A stretch of DNA of 64,000 bases from Brachionus manjavacas (GCA_019054805.1 JAHQIY010000004.1:8812501-8876500); one strand, 5' to 3'; positions 37,117-47,992 are shown, counted from the stretch's first letter. Numbers and translations are program-made. The notes: generated by a model from the sequence alone, not told the origin.

Positions 37117-39589
37117 TTGTATATTTTGATTTTGTATATATTGGTTTGGGCAACAGCGATTTCTTATTTTGCTCAATCGGTTCCTGAAGATTTAAGGCCT
37201 TCGGCCCAGGGTATTCTTCAAGCTATACATTTTGGACTTGGCAGAGGATGTGGCGCTCTAATCGGAGGTATTTTTGTAACCAGCTTTGGGTCAAAAGCGA
37301 CCTTTGCAGCTTATGGTATCTTATGTTTGGTGTCAATGTTTGCATACATATCAATAAATAATTATTTATTAAACACTGTGGCCCGACAAAATTTGGCTTA
37401 CAGTGGTGTTCCGGATTTAGTAATTTACGTTATTTTACTTAAAAAATAGTAAATTTACCGAATTTTACGTAATATATTGTAAATTTACCTTAATTTACAA
37501 AAGTAAAAAGACGTAAATTCCTAGATTATTCGTCTTATTTTATTTTGGTAAATTTCGATCATTTTACGTAAATTTATGTAAAAAAAAAATGTCCAAAAAA
37601 TTTAAATAATTTGGCACTTTTTAAAAAAAAATGAATTTTTGTTATCCTTCAATATTTATATTCAAAATTATGAAAGAAAAAATTTACCATAATTTACGTA
37701 AATTTTGGTAAAATTTAATCAATTTAATGGTAAAAAATAGTAAAAAATGGTAAAAAATGATTAATGATTAATGATTGATAAAATTTTAAATTAATTTGAA
37801 AAAAAATTTTAGTTACATTTTTTACGTTCAAAAAATATTATAAGTTTAATATTGCAAACATTTTCATATTTGAAATTAAATTCTTTGGTGAAATCTTTTT
37901 TCTCAGGTTTTATGAACTTTTAGTTGACCTAATCTAAAAGTGTTCACCTATTTTGAAATTTCTTCATCTATTTAGAAAAAGGCTAATGTAATGATAAAAA
38001 ATGAAATAGAAAAAATAATTATATAAAAAATTTAAAGATTTGCGGAGGAGGTAAATTTTGCGAAATAGATGAATCTTTGTCCCTCAAAGTCAAACACTTA
38101 AAGGCTGAAAAATTTATTTTAATTTTCTTTAATTTTTGTTATTTTTGTTGAAAGGCAAAGATTTAAATAGAGAGCGCATTTGGGTATTTGAAATTGTTGA
38201 AAGAGAAATACCAGGTCAAAAGATCAGAGCAAATTCTAAGCTATTTCTAAAGCTCCTTCAAAAATTGAAAAAAACCTAAATTACTATTTACTAATTTATA
38301 CATCAGTTTCGAAAATTAAGCAATCTATTAACAGCTTTATTCAATTTGTTCACATAATCTAAAAATTATTCGTCTTATTTTATTTTGGTTCACCTTAATT
38401 CTATTTTGAACAAAAAAATTGGATGAACCAAATTGGAGCTCACAAAATCTGAGAACAAGAATTTTTCGGATAATAAGTGATTCACCTAACATACAAGTCC
38501 CAGTTTTTCAACGACTGAGTAAAAACTTTAATCTAAGTGAATTATTTATCTTTTTTTTTATTATTTAACTTTATTTTTAGTTTTTTCATATGTTTTTATT
38601 CTGATGGAGCATTTGCTCGGTAAAAAATAGATAAATGAATTGTTAAAAAGTTAAAAGAGAATTTTCAATATTTTTTTCCAATTTCCAAGCAAAAATTTAA
38701 CTCATTCTATTTCAACAAAGAATTTAATTTCAAATATGAAAATGTTTGCAATATTAACTTAAAATTATTTTTTTATAATACTGAAAAAAATATTTGAAAC
38801 ATCGCACTTTTTCAATTTTATTTCAACATTGGATATATTTTATAATTCATACACAAAAATTAAACCAGATATTAATTAAAGTAATAGAAAATCAAGGAGG
38901 TTGGTCAAACAATTAAAAAGCATTAAAACTATTTAGGATATTTTTTGAACGTAAAAAATGTAACTAAAATTTTTTTTCAAATTAATTTAAAATTTTATCA
39001 ATCATTAATCATTAATCATTTTTTACCATTTTTTACTATTTTTTACCATTAAATTGATTAAATTTTACCAAAATTTACGTAAATTATGGTAAATTTTTTC
39101 TTTCATAATTTTGAATATAAATATTGAAGGATAACAAAAATTCATTTTTTTTTAAAAAGTGCCAAATTATTTAAATTTTTTGGACATTTTTTTTACATAA
39201 ATTTACATAAAATGATCGAAATTTACCAAAATAAAATAAGACGAATAATCTAGGAATTTACGTCTTTTTACTTTTGTAAATTAAGGTAAATTTACAATAT
39301 ATTACGTAAAATTCGGTAAATTTACTATTTTTTAAGTAAAATAACGTAAATTACTAAATCCGGAACACCACTGTATAATCAAAATGAGCTAGTTAATGAG
39401 TAAAATTTCGATAGCCCTAATACAATTTATAACTCTAATTTTGATCCAAGTCAAATTACCGAGATAAATAGCATCATTAATCCAAATTTATTTGACTCGA
39501 ATTATTATTATCAGCCCTCAAATCAAAATGGTAATCATGAAGATAGTCCCAATAATTCTCAATTTCAATTTAATTCAACTAGCAAGTAA
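37117..39589 (+). pseudogene. MFSD6-like transporter C-terminal exon, split by a transposable element
   Basis: 37117-37400 encodes WATAISYFAQSVPEDLR, AQGILQ and GLGRGCGALIGG, then TFAAYGILCLVSMFAYISIN. This is the signature of the last transmembrane helices of MFSD6-type major facilitator proteins. At the TA of a GCT-TAT codon pair a palindromic element (37401-39373) is inserted. The frame resumes directly at 39376 with an Asn/Ser-rich hydrophilic tail ending NSQFQFNSTSK at 39589. One TAA (39403-39405) interrupts the tail a few codons after the junction. The 5' side stops at the edge of the duplicated LRR block (37113), so the earlier exons are missing: a double-broken gene remnant. Confidence 0.82.
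37401..39373. mobile_element. TA-flanked palindromic element (1.97 kb) inserted in a transporter exon
   Basis: Ends CAGTGGTGTTCCGGATTTAG and its complement, flanked by TA at 37399-37400 and 39374-39375. The outer ~430 bases on each side match the element at 19375. Arms extend to about 37890 and 38710. The loop is longer: on the plus strand at 38165-38275 it encodes RERIWVFEIVEREIPGQK, which is in the opposite orientation relative to the left end compared with 19375. It also holds a LINE-tail-like piece near 38601-38625. It carries no complete transposase, so movement would need help from another element. Confidence 0.93.
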
Positions 39590-39939
39590 ATAGTTAATTT
39601 AATATAATGTCTGCCCACGTGCTTTATTCATAGTCACCGCAAAAGCCGGTCTTAGTGGAAAATGGGTCTTCTTGACCAACATAATATCAAAAATTTTCAG
39701 CATTACCATTTTTCATTTTTCATCTTTTTTTTTGCTGAAAAATATTGAAAATCATTCAATTTTAGTGAATATTTAAAAAAAATATAATTCAAATTTGACC
39801 AAGACTGGTCTTCTAATTTTAAAAGAGGTAATAATTGATCCCCTATTTTTTTAGTCATTATTTTTTGGTCACATAATTTATTTAACATTTAAAATATTTT
39901 TAATCACTTTTAAAATAATTACTTATTTTAGACATTCTG
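39590..39939. other. Noncoding gap after the transporter remnant
   Basis: A short less AT-rich stretch at 39605-39680, then low complexity. The 61-codon minus-strand frame here has no recognisable content. Confidence 0.4.
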
Positions 39940-40227
39940 AAATTGCAGAAAGATAATAAATTTTTTTCATGAAGCTTCTTAAAGTTGTATAGGGAGAAAA
40001 AATTGTTAAATTTAACACTAGAAGATCTACAGGTTTTCTAAGATCTTTTTTCTAAAAAACTGTATAAAAATCTTAAAAAAATTTGTTTTCAAATTGAAAT
40101 TGAAAACAATTTTCAAAAAAAAGATCTTAGAAAACCTGTAGATCTTTTAATGTTAAATTTAACATTTCTTTCCTTAAACAACTTTAAGAAGCTTCATGAA
40201 AAAAAATTTATTATCTTTCTGCAATTT
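39940..40227. mobile_element. Small near-perfect palindrome (foldback MITE)
   Basis: AAATTGCAGAAAGATAATAA at 39940 is mirrored at 40208-40227. The next segments pair as well (CATGAAGCTTCTTAAAG against CTTTAAGAAGCTTCATG, and AGATCTACAGGTTTTCTAAG against its complement), leaving a central loop of about 40 bases. Confidence 0.88.
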
Positions 40228-40700
40228 GCATCTGCGCTACTCATCTTAACTATACTGTCCGATGAAAATTTTTTAATTATAATTAATTACAATAAAAACA
40301 ATGCAAAGTTAAAGGTAAATGTATTCTTTTCCTCTCATTTCTTTATGAATGACCAAAGGAAAAAGAAGATTTTTTATTTGTTCGTTAAATTTAGCAAAAA
40401 ATTCAATTTGAAAGCTTTTTCTCACAAGTTATTTAAGAATTTGATATTTGTATTAATTAGTTCATTTTGAAAAAATGATGAAAAGTTTAATAGACCTTAA
40501 ATATTAGATTATTGAATTCTAAAAAAAAGAAACGAAACAATCAATTTTTGCATTTTTTTGAATGTGCAATGAAAAGATTTTTTTTTAATTGAATTTTATC
40601 TAAATTTCAATTAAAAATAAATTTAATTGTCTAGGAGGACCTTGATTTTTTTTAATTATTTTTTTAAAAATCAAATTTAATGCAAGTTATGAAAAAAGTT

Positions 40701-41051
40701 GCAATGTGAAATATTAGTACAAAAATTACAGTACAAAAAGTAAAAACACTATAATTTTTTTTCTAATTGTGTAAAAATGGTTCTGTAAACAGTACAATAT
40801 TGTACAAATTTTTTAGAAACAAACACCAAGCTCTGCAAAAACTCTGCATTTTTCTGTAAAATGCACACCATCAAAAAATATATGATTAATATTTGCAATA
40901 AATTTCAGAGTTTTTGCAGAGCTTGGTATTTGTTTCTAAAAAATTTGTACAATATTGTACTGTTTACAGAACCATTTTTACACAATTAGAAAAAAAATTA
41001 TAGTGTTTTTACTTTTTGTACTATAATTTTTGTACTAGTATTTCACATTGC
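40701..41051. mobile_element. Palindromic MITE (0.35 kb)
   Basis: GCAATGTGAAAT at 40701 is mirrored by ATTTCACATTGC ending at 41051. Arms of about 150 bases pair almost perfectly and contain GTACAATATTGTAC, itself a palindrome. The centre has TCTGCAAAAACTCTGCA and AATGCACACCAT words similar to the centre of the element at 28609. Confidence 0.88.
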
Positions 41052-42660
41052 CAAAAAAGTACAAAACATTTTTAAAATAAAAAATCCGAATCTTAAAATC
41101 TCAAATTTCAAAACAAAATTTATTTTTAATTTTTTATTTAAGATCATCTTTTCCTATTGCTCCTCATGGTGTGCCGTCAACTAATCCCAACTGGACCAAA
41201 CAATTTGTAGATAAAAACCAATATTAGAATAGAGGTAATTATTTTTTTATTCATTTTAAAAGGGAAAAAAATTCTCTAGTGTTTAAATTTAATTTTTAAA
41301 AAAGAATTTTTACACTGAATATTATAATGTGTGTCGACATTTGATATTAACCTTCGAGGTTAATATCAATTTATTTTTGTTAAGTTAACAAAAATAAATT
41401 TTTCAAAATCTAATAATTTGATAAGATTGTGCAAAGTAAACAATTTACAGTATTTTAAGGTTAATTCACCTTGTACCACCCAAAAATAAGATGCTGCTTG
41501 ATAATTTTGAGTAATAAAGTTCTAATAAATATTTTGATAAGCGCTTGATTTTATAAAATCGCTCATGATATAATTAGATTTTGTTAGCTAACGATTTCAT
41601 AATAAAAATATTTCAAAATAATTATAGGTTCATTTAAGGAATTTTTAAAGGCTTTCTAAGTCTACACAAATAAATACTTTCTTTGAAATAAAATTACTTT
41701 CATTTAAAGATATTTGTCAAAATCTTGAGACCAATTAATCCATTGTTGACAATTGATATTTACCTTTTAAAAGCATTCAAATCTTTGTTAAAAATGCTCA
41801 ATTGAAGCTAAAGGGAACTTTGTTTACTGACGTGATTAAATTAAAGTTAATACTTTATTGATTTTATCGATCTGATCGTACTCAATATGATGGTCACAAT
41901 TAAAATGACCAAATATCCGAAAGACATGAGTTTCTATAAATGTCAATACTTTGTATTAATTAGAAACATTTTCCTTTTGAAAATAGCACACTAGTCTTAC
42001 CACCCAAAATCATACCTTTATGAATTTTTCTTTCGGATATTATATTACTATTTATTCTCTCGAAAATATCGAAAAGAAAAAATCGCTTTTCGAGTAAAAA
42101 TTACTAATTTTAAATCAGTTTTTTGCTTTTGAAGCTAAATATATAAATATTTCATCAAAATTTTGAAAAGCTTTGACTTTTGGAAGAATTAAATTTTGTG
42201 ACTTTTTAATCATCTTTTTTAACTTTATTAAAATTATTGGCAACTAATAAAAAAAAAAATAATAATTTAGTTGAAAATTGATGCTATTTTTTAATGATTT
42301 TTGTATGATTACTTAGTTTGGGTATTTGGGACTATTATCTTATGTGACTAATCGGTTATCTATTGATTTGACCAGACTAATAAGAAAGTTTAATTTATAA
42401 TTTTTATGTGAACAGTTATATAATTATTAATAAAATGGCGCATAATTATTAACTATTAATAAAAAGGACAAAAAAACTGATGTTAGATATAATTTATAGG
42501 CATTAAATATAATAAGCACAGTAAATTTGTATTAATTGAACAAGAAAAAACAAAATTGATAGTTATTTTTTTTCATTTTTTATTAGAAAGTTTGAAGATC
42601 AGCACAGATAAACAAATAAATTATTAATTTATTTATTAAAAAAATATTAAAGGACTAAGG
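41052..42660. other. AT-rich DNA with one possible exon relic
   Basis: 41136-41230 begins after TTTATTTAAG and reads RSSFPIAPHGVPSTNPNW with one stop before GGTAATT, an exon-like piece too short to identify. The rest has no supported gene. Confidence 0.35.
41341..41400. other. Two adjacent perfect hairpins
   Basis: TTGATATTAACC-TTCGA-GGTTAATATCAA (41341-41369) is followed immediately by AATTTATTTTTGTTAA paired with TTAACAAAAATAAATT (to 41400). Both stems are perfect. The function is unknown; they could be a transposon end or a cruciform-prone site. Confidence 0.7.
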
Positions 42661-42664
42661 TTGG

Positions 42665-42780
42665 TGTAAATGATCAACTCGATACAGTAGCCTGTGTGTC
42701 AGATCGGAGCCGTTGCTCAAAAAGGTATTTGTAAAGGAGATGAGCGCCTCCCCATTATCCACTAGGATAGAATAGGGATA
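42665..42780 (-). repeat. Dispersed short repeat, possible SINE
   Basis: A GC-richer unit whose part GAGGCGCTCATCTCCTTT with TATCCTAGTGGATAATGG recurs in opposite orientation at 58842-58912. CTAGTGGATAATGG on the minus strand loosely resembles a Pol III A box, but no convincing B box or tRNA fold is seen. Confidence 0.5.
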
Positions 42781-43440
42781 ATTATAAGGTTCTCAAGAAA
42801 GACTTAATGACTAATTTTTAATCTCTCATGTTTGGATTTAAATTTAATTTTGAGTAAAAGTTAATAAAAATATAAATTTTTCACTTAATACAAAATTTCT
42901 TTTAAAATAAGAAAAAGAGTATTATTGATATTAAAAATAGTTTTTTTAGAAAATAATAAGAACCAATGAACCACAACCAATTAAGTTTACATTTTTTAAT
43001 AAAAATTAAAATAAATCAGGAAAAATTTACTGATGTGATGATAGATAATTTGTTTTTCCTTAAATATTAAGAGATCTGAAAAAAAATAAAATTTCATTTT
43101 ATTTTTTATTTTCAAGTATAAATAATTCATTTTATTTAATTTTTTGTGAAAACATTAAAAATGAATATGTTTTTACATTAGATTCTTTTTTTTAATTTTC
43201 TATTCGTTAATAAAAATTAAGTCTATTTTCAGTCTTTTTGGTTTTTAAAAAAATAAAAAATTTTTCTTTTTATATTTGATACGCTTTTAAGTTGCTGTTG
43301 GTAGAAAATTTCTACCAAAATAAAAATTTTATTATATTTGAAATATTTTTTCAATTTTTCTTTAACTAGATAATTTTTTTAGATGTAATTCTACAAGTTT
43401 TTTTTAGTTTTTAAAATAACAAATATAAAATTTTTATTAT

Positions 43441-43655
43441 CACTAATATTGTTGGAAAACGAATCTGAGGTGTCAATGGTAGTCACTTTTGACTGTTCAA
43501 ATGAAAACATCTTTTTTGAATTGACAAAATGTCTACAAAATAAATCACAAACAAAAAAAATGATTTTTTGGACTTTTTTTTGTAATTAAACCAAATACAG
43601 ACACGTCAAAGATGAAACCACTAATGCCACCTTGTCTCTGTTTTTCAACACTAAT
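43441..43655. repeat. Imperfect palindrome, possible MITE
   Basis: CACTAATATTGTTGGAAAAC at 43441 pairs imperfectly with the complement around 43630-43655 (TTTTTCAACACTAATCACTA), and the next ~20 bases also pair with mismatches. Confidence 0.4.
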
Positions 43656-43659
43656 CACT

Positions 43660-44512
43660 ACTCATTGATTCAAAAAATTTTCTTTTTCATTTTTAAAAGT
43701 TAAATTAGTAGAGACAGAATAATTTGAACAAAAGTAACATTTTTTGTTTAAATTATTTTATGATCATGAAAACCTATCCTTTCAAGAAACCTATATACTT
43801 ATCAAATCATAAGTTTACCTCGCGAAATATACCCAGATTCTTTTCCATCAAAATTTTTATTTTTTACTATTTTTTTAAATTATAATCTTTAGATCATTAA
43901 TTAGATAATTTGAATTATTTTTAAATAATTTTTTAATTTAATCAACATTTTCACGTATTTAAATTTATTAAAAGGAATGCTTCAATCTTAGATGGAACCA
44001 TTTTTTAAAAAAAAATTTCTTTTTGAAATTTTTCAAATATTTTATAGGTAATTGTTGTAATCAAAAAAAATTGGGGATAGGGTTTTTTAGCCAAAGGATT
44101 TACCTCAAATAAAAGGTTTAAAAACATATAAACAGCAGGTCATGAAACTGATTTGCTTCTTATCTTTAGCTGAATGGCATTTTTTTGAACAAGAACAAAG
44201 TGTAATAATTTTTCTTGAAGCTTTATGAAAATCATTTGCGCATTTTATTTTGTAGCTTGAGGTGCGTGAAATTAGCTTAACATATCTATAAAATAGACAA
44301 TTTTATTTTTATGAAAAATATATCTTGCTTCATAAATATTGAGTTGGCTAATTGTCGTTGATATATATGTGAAAAAAACTAGTTTATGGTCTATAAATAG
44401 TCAAGTCATTTAAGGTTTAGTTACATAATTACGCAACAGACTGCAGATTCCATCATATTTATAACTAATTTTGTAAAACTTGCTTTTTATTTTTTTTATT
44501 GAAAATTTAGAG
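43660..44512. other. AT-rich region upstream of the small two-exon gene
   Basis: No coding sequence seen. Immediately before the start codon is a T-rich tract and GAAAATTTAG, a 3' splice-site-like signal. Confidence 0.45.
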
Positions 44513-44974
44513 ATGAAAAATTTAATTCAGAAGTTTTTTAGTGAAAAAAGTGAAAAAACTTATGCCAAAATGGCAGAAATGAATGGCTCAATAAGTGAAG
44601 AGTTAAAATCTAGAGTTCGAAGCAGCACTGCCAAAACAAAAGGCTATGAAAAATTCGACAACACTTCTTTTAATGTACTTGCTGTTTTTTTTTTCCTTAT
44701 AAAATAAAAAAATTTTAAATAATTTTTGTTTTAGTTTATTGATTTTGAAGCGAATGAGGAAAATTCAGAATCGATTCAACAAGACTCGGACTATCAGTTA
44801 GACGCCAAAAATTATTCAAAGCTCGAAAAAGTCAAATCAAAACGATCTTTTCTTAAAATAAGTAACAAGAATCGTTGGATAGTACCGCCGATTTCTGAAT
44901 ATGTCTCTAATTTAGATTCACCTATTACATATTCGGTTCCGTCAATTTCAGTTATGGCAACAGTCGCAAATTAA
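44513..44974 (+). CDS. Small two-exon hydrophilic protein, unknown
   Basis: Exon 1 (44513-44674) starts ATG two bases after a TTTAG acceptor-like signal; a 60-base intron (44675-44734, GTACTT...TTTTAG) joins in phase to exon 2 (44735-44974). The product is 133 residues: a charged N-terminus (KNLIQKFFSEKSEKTYAKM), an Arg/Ser/Lys stretch (SRVRSSTAKTKGY), an acidic middle (FEANEENSESIQQDSDY), a basic patch and a Pro/Ser C-terminus. No membrane segment or known domain. Codon use is more balanced than the surrounding noncoding DNA, which supports it as real. It stands alone just outside the transposon that starts near 45068. Confidence 0.65.
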
Positions 44975-45322
44975 AAAACCTTTAGATTAATTTAATTATG
45001 CAACACTTTAATGTGAACCCCTTCCTTTTTCTAATTAAGCATTTTTTGTTATTTTGTATTGGCTCACCAATTAAGTTAAACAAAAATCTTTTTTCACTTA
45101 AACAAAAAATAACCTAAATTAAATAAAATGTAAATATAGTTAAACAAATTCTTTTCCATATTGAAGGAATTCAATGAAAAATAGGAAAATTTTTTGGGTT
45201 AAATTTTTTTTTTGATTGGTTAAAAGAAAAGACGTTTTTTTGTGAAACTTTTATTTTAATTGGTTAAACAAAGTAACAATATTTTCCAAAAAAAAATGAA
45301 ATAAAATAAAAATGATACAATC

Positions 45323-45826
45323 TTAATTTTTTTTGCTTTTTTTAACATAAAAACGGAAAAAAGCCTCGTTTGATGAAAATAAAGTTTTTTCTTGTAAATC
45401 CTTTCCGAGGATTTTTAAAATCCTGGGAGTTTTTAACTTAATTTGAAATGAATTTTCATCAATTTTAAAAAAATCGTTTTTATTGATTAACCTTTCCTTA
45501 ATTATCCTATAATCTAAAAGAAAATCTGTTGCGTCGCTATACCCTTTTTGAAAATTATATGTCTTTCTCAAATAACTAATATTTTTTTTTTCAATTTTGA
45601 TTTTGAATTTTCTCAAAGCTGAATTTCTTCGATGAACTTTTAAAAGTTTGCCGATGTTGTAATTGATCTCATTGATAAACTCATTAAAATGATTGTCATT
45701 TTGTTTGATGTATTTTCTTGTTTTTCTAGGCTTTGTCGTTGAAATCTTTGGTGCGTCTTTTTGGAGTCTTTTTAAATTGTAGAAACCAGGTTTATATAAA
45801 CCCAAATTTCGAGTATTATAAGGCAT
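45323..45826 (-). CDS. Basic accessory ORF of a DNA transposon
   Basis: 167 residues starting ATG right after an AATCTAG acceptor-like signal. The protein is strongly basic (TTKPRKTRKYIKQ, KVHRRNSALRKFKIKIEKK) with no recognised domain, consistent with a DNA- or RNA-binding partner encoded by the same element as the DDE-type protein. It lies wholly inside the terminal inverted repeats and diverges from the neighbouring ORF. I do not know its family. Confidence 0.65.
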   Translation of the reverse strand: MPYNTRNLGLYKPGFYNLKRLQKDAPKISTTKPRKTRKYIKQNDNHFNEFINEINYNIGKLLKVHRRNSALRKFKIKIEKKNISYLRKTYNFQKGYSDATDFLLDYRIIKERLINKNDFFKIDENSFQIKLKTPRILKILGKDLQEKTLFSSNEAFFRFYVKKSKKN

Positions 45827-45959
45827 TCTAGATTAAAAAAAAATGATTTTTATTCAATTAGATGATTTTCAAATTTAATGTAATAGTGTTAACATATTAC
45901 ATCAAATAAACACTAGACTCAAATATGAGAACGATACAAAAGACGCGGTAATTGGAATT

Positions 45960-47621
45960 TTGAAAAAGGAAAAAAATGACCTGGCTGAACGAATCATTGA
46001 TTTGGATTCAAAAAAGTGCCGGTGTTCACCTGGAGTTAGAGGAGTTCAAGAAAGAAAGAGAAAAAACTTTTTTAATCTAACTAATAGGCAGACAATTAAT
46101 GTGAGAGGAAAAATAAATTTAGTATTAAATGAATTAAACAATTATTTTGACTCATTTGAGCTAGATTTATATAAAGTAACACTGTTAAAAAAACAGTCTA
46201 GTGGTAAATCCCATGAACTTGAAATTTTACCGAAAATTAAAAAGAAATGTACAGTTCAAAGTTGTTTGTATTTTAAAGACAAATATTTAATTTCCGATCA
46301 TACTTATAGATCGTTAAGAAAAAATTTAGGTTTAGATATACCGCCTACTGATGAATTGATTTTAGAAAGAAATAAAATTAATTCAATTTTTAGTATTTAT
46401 CAAATTGACGAAGGTTTTTATACGGATGTGAGAAAGCAGATAATTGATAGATTGACTTATCTGTATTCTACAAAAAAAATTTCGGATAATTTGATAAAAA
46501 TTAAATTGACAGCTGACGGAACAGTGCTCTCACGTTCAATGAAGGTGATCAACTTCTGTTTCTCTATTATCAATCAAGGAAAAACCGCTGCAGGTTTGAA
46601 CGGGATATATCCAATCGGTATCTTTAAGATTGATAATGAGAATTATGAATTAATAAAAAATTGGATGAGCGAAATATGGGCTTCATTAAAAGATTTTGAT
46701 TATTTTCAATTCGAAGAAAAAAAAATAACTATCGAGTATTATTTTTCTTCGGATTGGAAGATGATGTCTATAGTCTTAGGCTTATATAGCGCTTCATCTA
46801 ATTTTCCTTGTCTGTGGTGCGAGTGCCCAAAAATAGACTTATCAAAAATTCAGGTAAATCCGCGAAGGTCTTATAAAAGGAACAGGGAAATTCTCGAAAA
46901 AAGTTCAAAAACTAAACGAGAACATTTTGGATACAAAGAGTATCCATTATTAGAGGAGATATCTCATTCAAAGTTTATTATCGACTTACTTCACTTATTC
47001 TTACGAATAAGTGATGTATTATTCGAACTCTTAATACACGAGCTATATAGAATAGATAAATTTTCAAATTCGAGTCAATTTAATGAAAAAAAACATATTG
47101 AGTTAAAGAAACTCTCCGACTTTATAAAAACAAAATGTGGTATTTCGATCAAATATTTTAATCAAGAGACCAAGTCGGTCTCGACGATTTTAAACAAGCT
47201 GCCAGCCATAAAGAGAATAGCGATTTTTGAAAAAATTGATGATTCTATTTTTGAAAAGATAGAAAACGGCAAGAAAATAAAAGAAATATGGATCGAATTT
47301 TACAAAATTTACAAGTATTTGACGTCTATTACTCCGCCATCTTCATCGCAAATCAAGTCAAGAACAAAAGACTGGTTAAAATTGTTTCTTCGAGTTTATC
47401 ATGAGGCAGATGTGACACCTTACATTCATGCATTTGTAAACCACTTACATGAATTTTACGAGTCAAATATCAACGTTAATCACTTCAATCAGCAAGGCTT
47501 AGAAAAATATAATGATATTATAACAGCGACATATCATAGAGGCTCAAATAAAAGTAAATTATGTTTGAAGCAAATTTTGATGAAACAATGCCGAATGGCT
47601 TATTTTAATAATAAATTTTAA
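45960..47621 (+). CDS. Putative DDE transposase with RAG/Transib-like residue layout
   Basis: An open frame of 553 residues with no ATG at its 5' end (first codon is TTG; the frame is open back to about 45880), so a short 5' exon or an upstream start is missing. Candidate catalytic acids are D186 (LTADGTVLSR), D265 (YFSSDWKMM) and E515 (FNQQGLEKYND). A zinc-type pair C284-x2-C287 (PCLWCECPK) follows the second Asp by about 20 residues, and H495/H497 (FVNHLHEF) precede the Glu by about 20. That D...D-CxxC...H..H...E order is known from RAG1, Transib and CMC-type transposases; assignment to any one is inference. It lies inside ~100-base terminal inverted repeats with a divergent partner ORF. 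Confidence 0.7.
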   Translation: MKKEKNDLAERIIDLDSKKCRCSPGVRGVQERKRKNFFNLTNRQTINVRGKINLVLNELNNYFDSFELDLYKVTLLKKQSSGKSHELEILPKIKKKCTVQSCLYFKDKYLISDHTYRSLRKNLGLDIPPTDELILERNKINSIFSIYQIDEGFYTDVRKQIIDRLTYLYSTKKISDNLIKIKLTADGTVLSRSMKVINFCFSIINQGKTAAGLNGIYPIGIFKIDNENYELIKNWMSEIWASLKDFDYFQFEEKKITIEYYFSSDWKMMSIVLGLYSASSNFPCLWCECPKIDLSKIQVNPRRSYKRNREILEKSSKTKREHFGYKEYPLLEEISHSKFIIDLLHLFLRISDVLFELLIHELYRIDKFSNSSQFNEKKHIELKKLSDFIKTKCGISIKYFNQETKSVSTILNKLPAIKRIAIFEKIDDSIFEKIENGKKIKEIWIEFYKIYKYLTSITPPSSSQIKSRTKDWLKLFLRVYHEADVTPYIHAFVNHLHEFYESNINVNHFNQQGLEKYNDIITATYHRGSNKSKLCLKQILMKQCRMAYFNNKF

Positions 47622-47992
47622 TATTTTTTGTTTTTTATTTGTTTTACTTGTGTGTATTTTTTGTGATTTTCAACCCGAACTATTTTTATCCTTAATATTT
47701 TTTTGTTAAACATTTTATAAAAATTTAATAAAATATTATAATTAGCTCATTTTTTTTTGTAAAATATTGCAGTTTTGTTTAGCCAAAAAAAATAAAAGTT
47801 TCAGAAATAAATTTCTTTTTGTTTTAACCAATCAAAAAAATATTTCAAATAAGAAAAATTTCCTATTTTCTTCATTATGTCTTTTTCAAACAATTTTAAA
47901 TTGCATCAAATAAAAACATATGATTTGCAAACAAAAAAAATTCCAAACTAACATTTTTAACACAAATTAAAATATTATTCAACTAAACAAAA

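Larger units (their letters stand above)
45172..47880. mobile_element. DNA transposon with ~100-bp terminal inverted repeats and two divergent ORFs
   Basis: 45172-45271 and 47783-47880 are inverted copies: AATGAAAAATAGGAAAAT, then TTTTTTGATTGGTTAAAA, then GAAACTTTTATTTT and GGTTAAAC in the same order. They enclose a minus-strand ORF (45323-45826) and a plus-strand ORF (45960-47621) reading away from a shared 130-base spacer. Such a TIR-bounded divergent pair is how two-gene DNA transposons are built. Confidence 0.75.

Noticed and set aside
40150..40470. 106-codon plus-strand frame
   Set aside because: Begins inside a palindromic element and is Phe/Lys/Asn-rich without motif; could be real but not supportable.
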